24,634 nt of DNA, taken from positions 1 to 24,634 of the forward strand of contig VSNY01000051.1 in the NCBI GenBank assembly GCA_009774535.1, given 5' to 3'. Made by a program: the position numbers and the translations under genes. The notes under the pieces are model-generated. The model was not told the DNA's origin. It made no database searches and worked only from the letters and a program-made list of their open reading frames with translations. The DNA comes from Lachnospiraceae bacterium. GTDB lineage: Bacteria; Bacillota; Clostridia; Lachnospirales; Lachnospiraceae. Positions 24,575 to 24,634 of the stretch are shown piece after piece (position 1 is the stretch's first letter; every line of letters starts with the position of its first letter).

Positions 24575-24610
24575 TAAGTTTATAGCCAGTCAGAACAGGC
24601 TATAGACTTA
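24575..24610. repeat. 36-bp palindrome upstream of the M56-like frame
   Basis: TAAGTTTATAGCC (24575-24587) and GGCTATAGACTTA (24598-24610) pair at 12 of 13 positions around a 10-nt loop. On the + strand it is followed by TTCTTTTTTG, so it could act as a + strand terminator, but no + strand gene leads into it. Both - strand stop codons before the downstream frame lie within it. Confidence 0.65.
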
Positions 24611-24634
24611 TTCTTTTTTGATATAGATGTAGGA

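Overview
The window looks like the chromosome of a gut-type Firmicute, most likely Lachnospiraceae or a related Clostridia. This rests on protein content (FabK-type enoyl reductase, FabT-type MarR regulator, fused AccD-AccA, meso-diaminopimelate dehydrogenase, YesM/YesN two-component pair beside a sugar ABC transporter), strong AGGAGG ribosome binding sites and moderate GC. The lineage is an inference from gene content; no marker gene is present.

Region 1 (about 1-2690) is accessory DNA. A compact AT-rich operon encodes a YtrA-type GntR regulator, an ABC ATPase and its membrane subunit. It is followed by a scar of broken genes: the first codons of another ABC ATPase (+), a sensor kinase with an internal deletion (-) and the C-terminal piece of an IS1380-type transposase (+), joined end to end.

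Region 2 (about 2700-11025) is a complete type II fatty acid synthesis operon in one direction: acpP-fabK-fabD-fabG-fabF-fabZ-accDA-fabH-fabT. It starts with a good sigma-A-like promoter. Three FabT-type palindromes (TTTGA-N3-TCAAA) lie immediately downstream of the -10 box at an exact 16-bp repeat. The likely repressor is the last gene of the operon, so the whole unit can form a negative feedback loop sensing acyl-ACP. accB and accC, often placed around fabZ in related operons, are absent here. A terminator hairpin closes the operon.

Region 3 (about 11030-14400) holds meso-diaminopimelate dehydrogenase (+) and a membrane chemoreceptor (-), with a repeat- and hairpin-rich convergent spacer. 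A structured palindrome lies upstream of ddh.

Region 4 (about 14400-22750) is a sugar uptake and degradation locus. A YesN-like response regulator and YesM-like sensor kinase on the - strand are divergent from an operon for a lipoprotein sugar binder, two permeases and a YicI-type GH31 alpha-xylosidase. The enzyme suggests that alpha-xylosides such as isoprimeverose or xyloglucan fragments are the imported substrate.

Region 5 (about 22750-24634) has a long hairpin between convergent genes and a - strand membrane-anchored protein. Its first residues and the 18 codons upstream look like the segment that follows the peptidase domain in BlaR1/M56 proteins. It is cut off from any N-terminal half by two stops located inside a 36-bp palindrome, so it may be a split or decayed gene. 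No rRNA, tRNA, CRISPR array or intact insertion sequence was seen.
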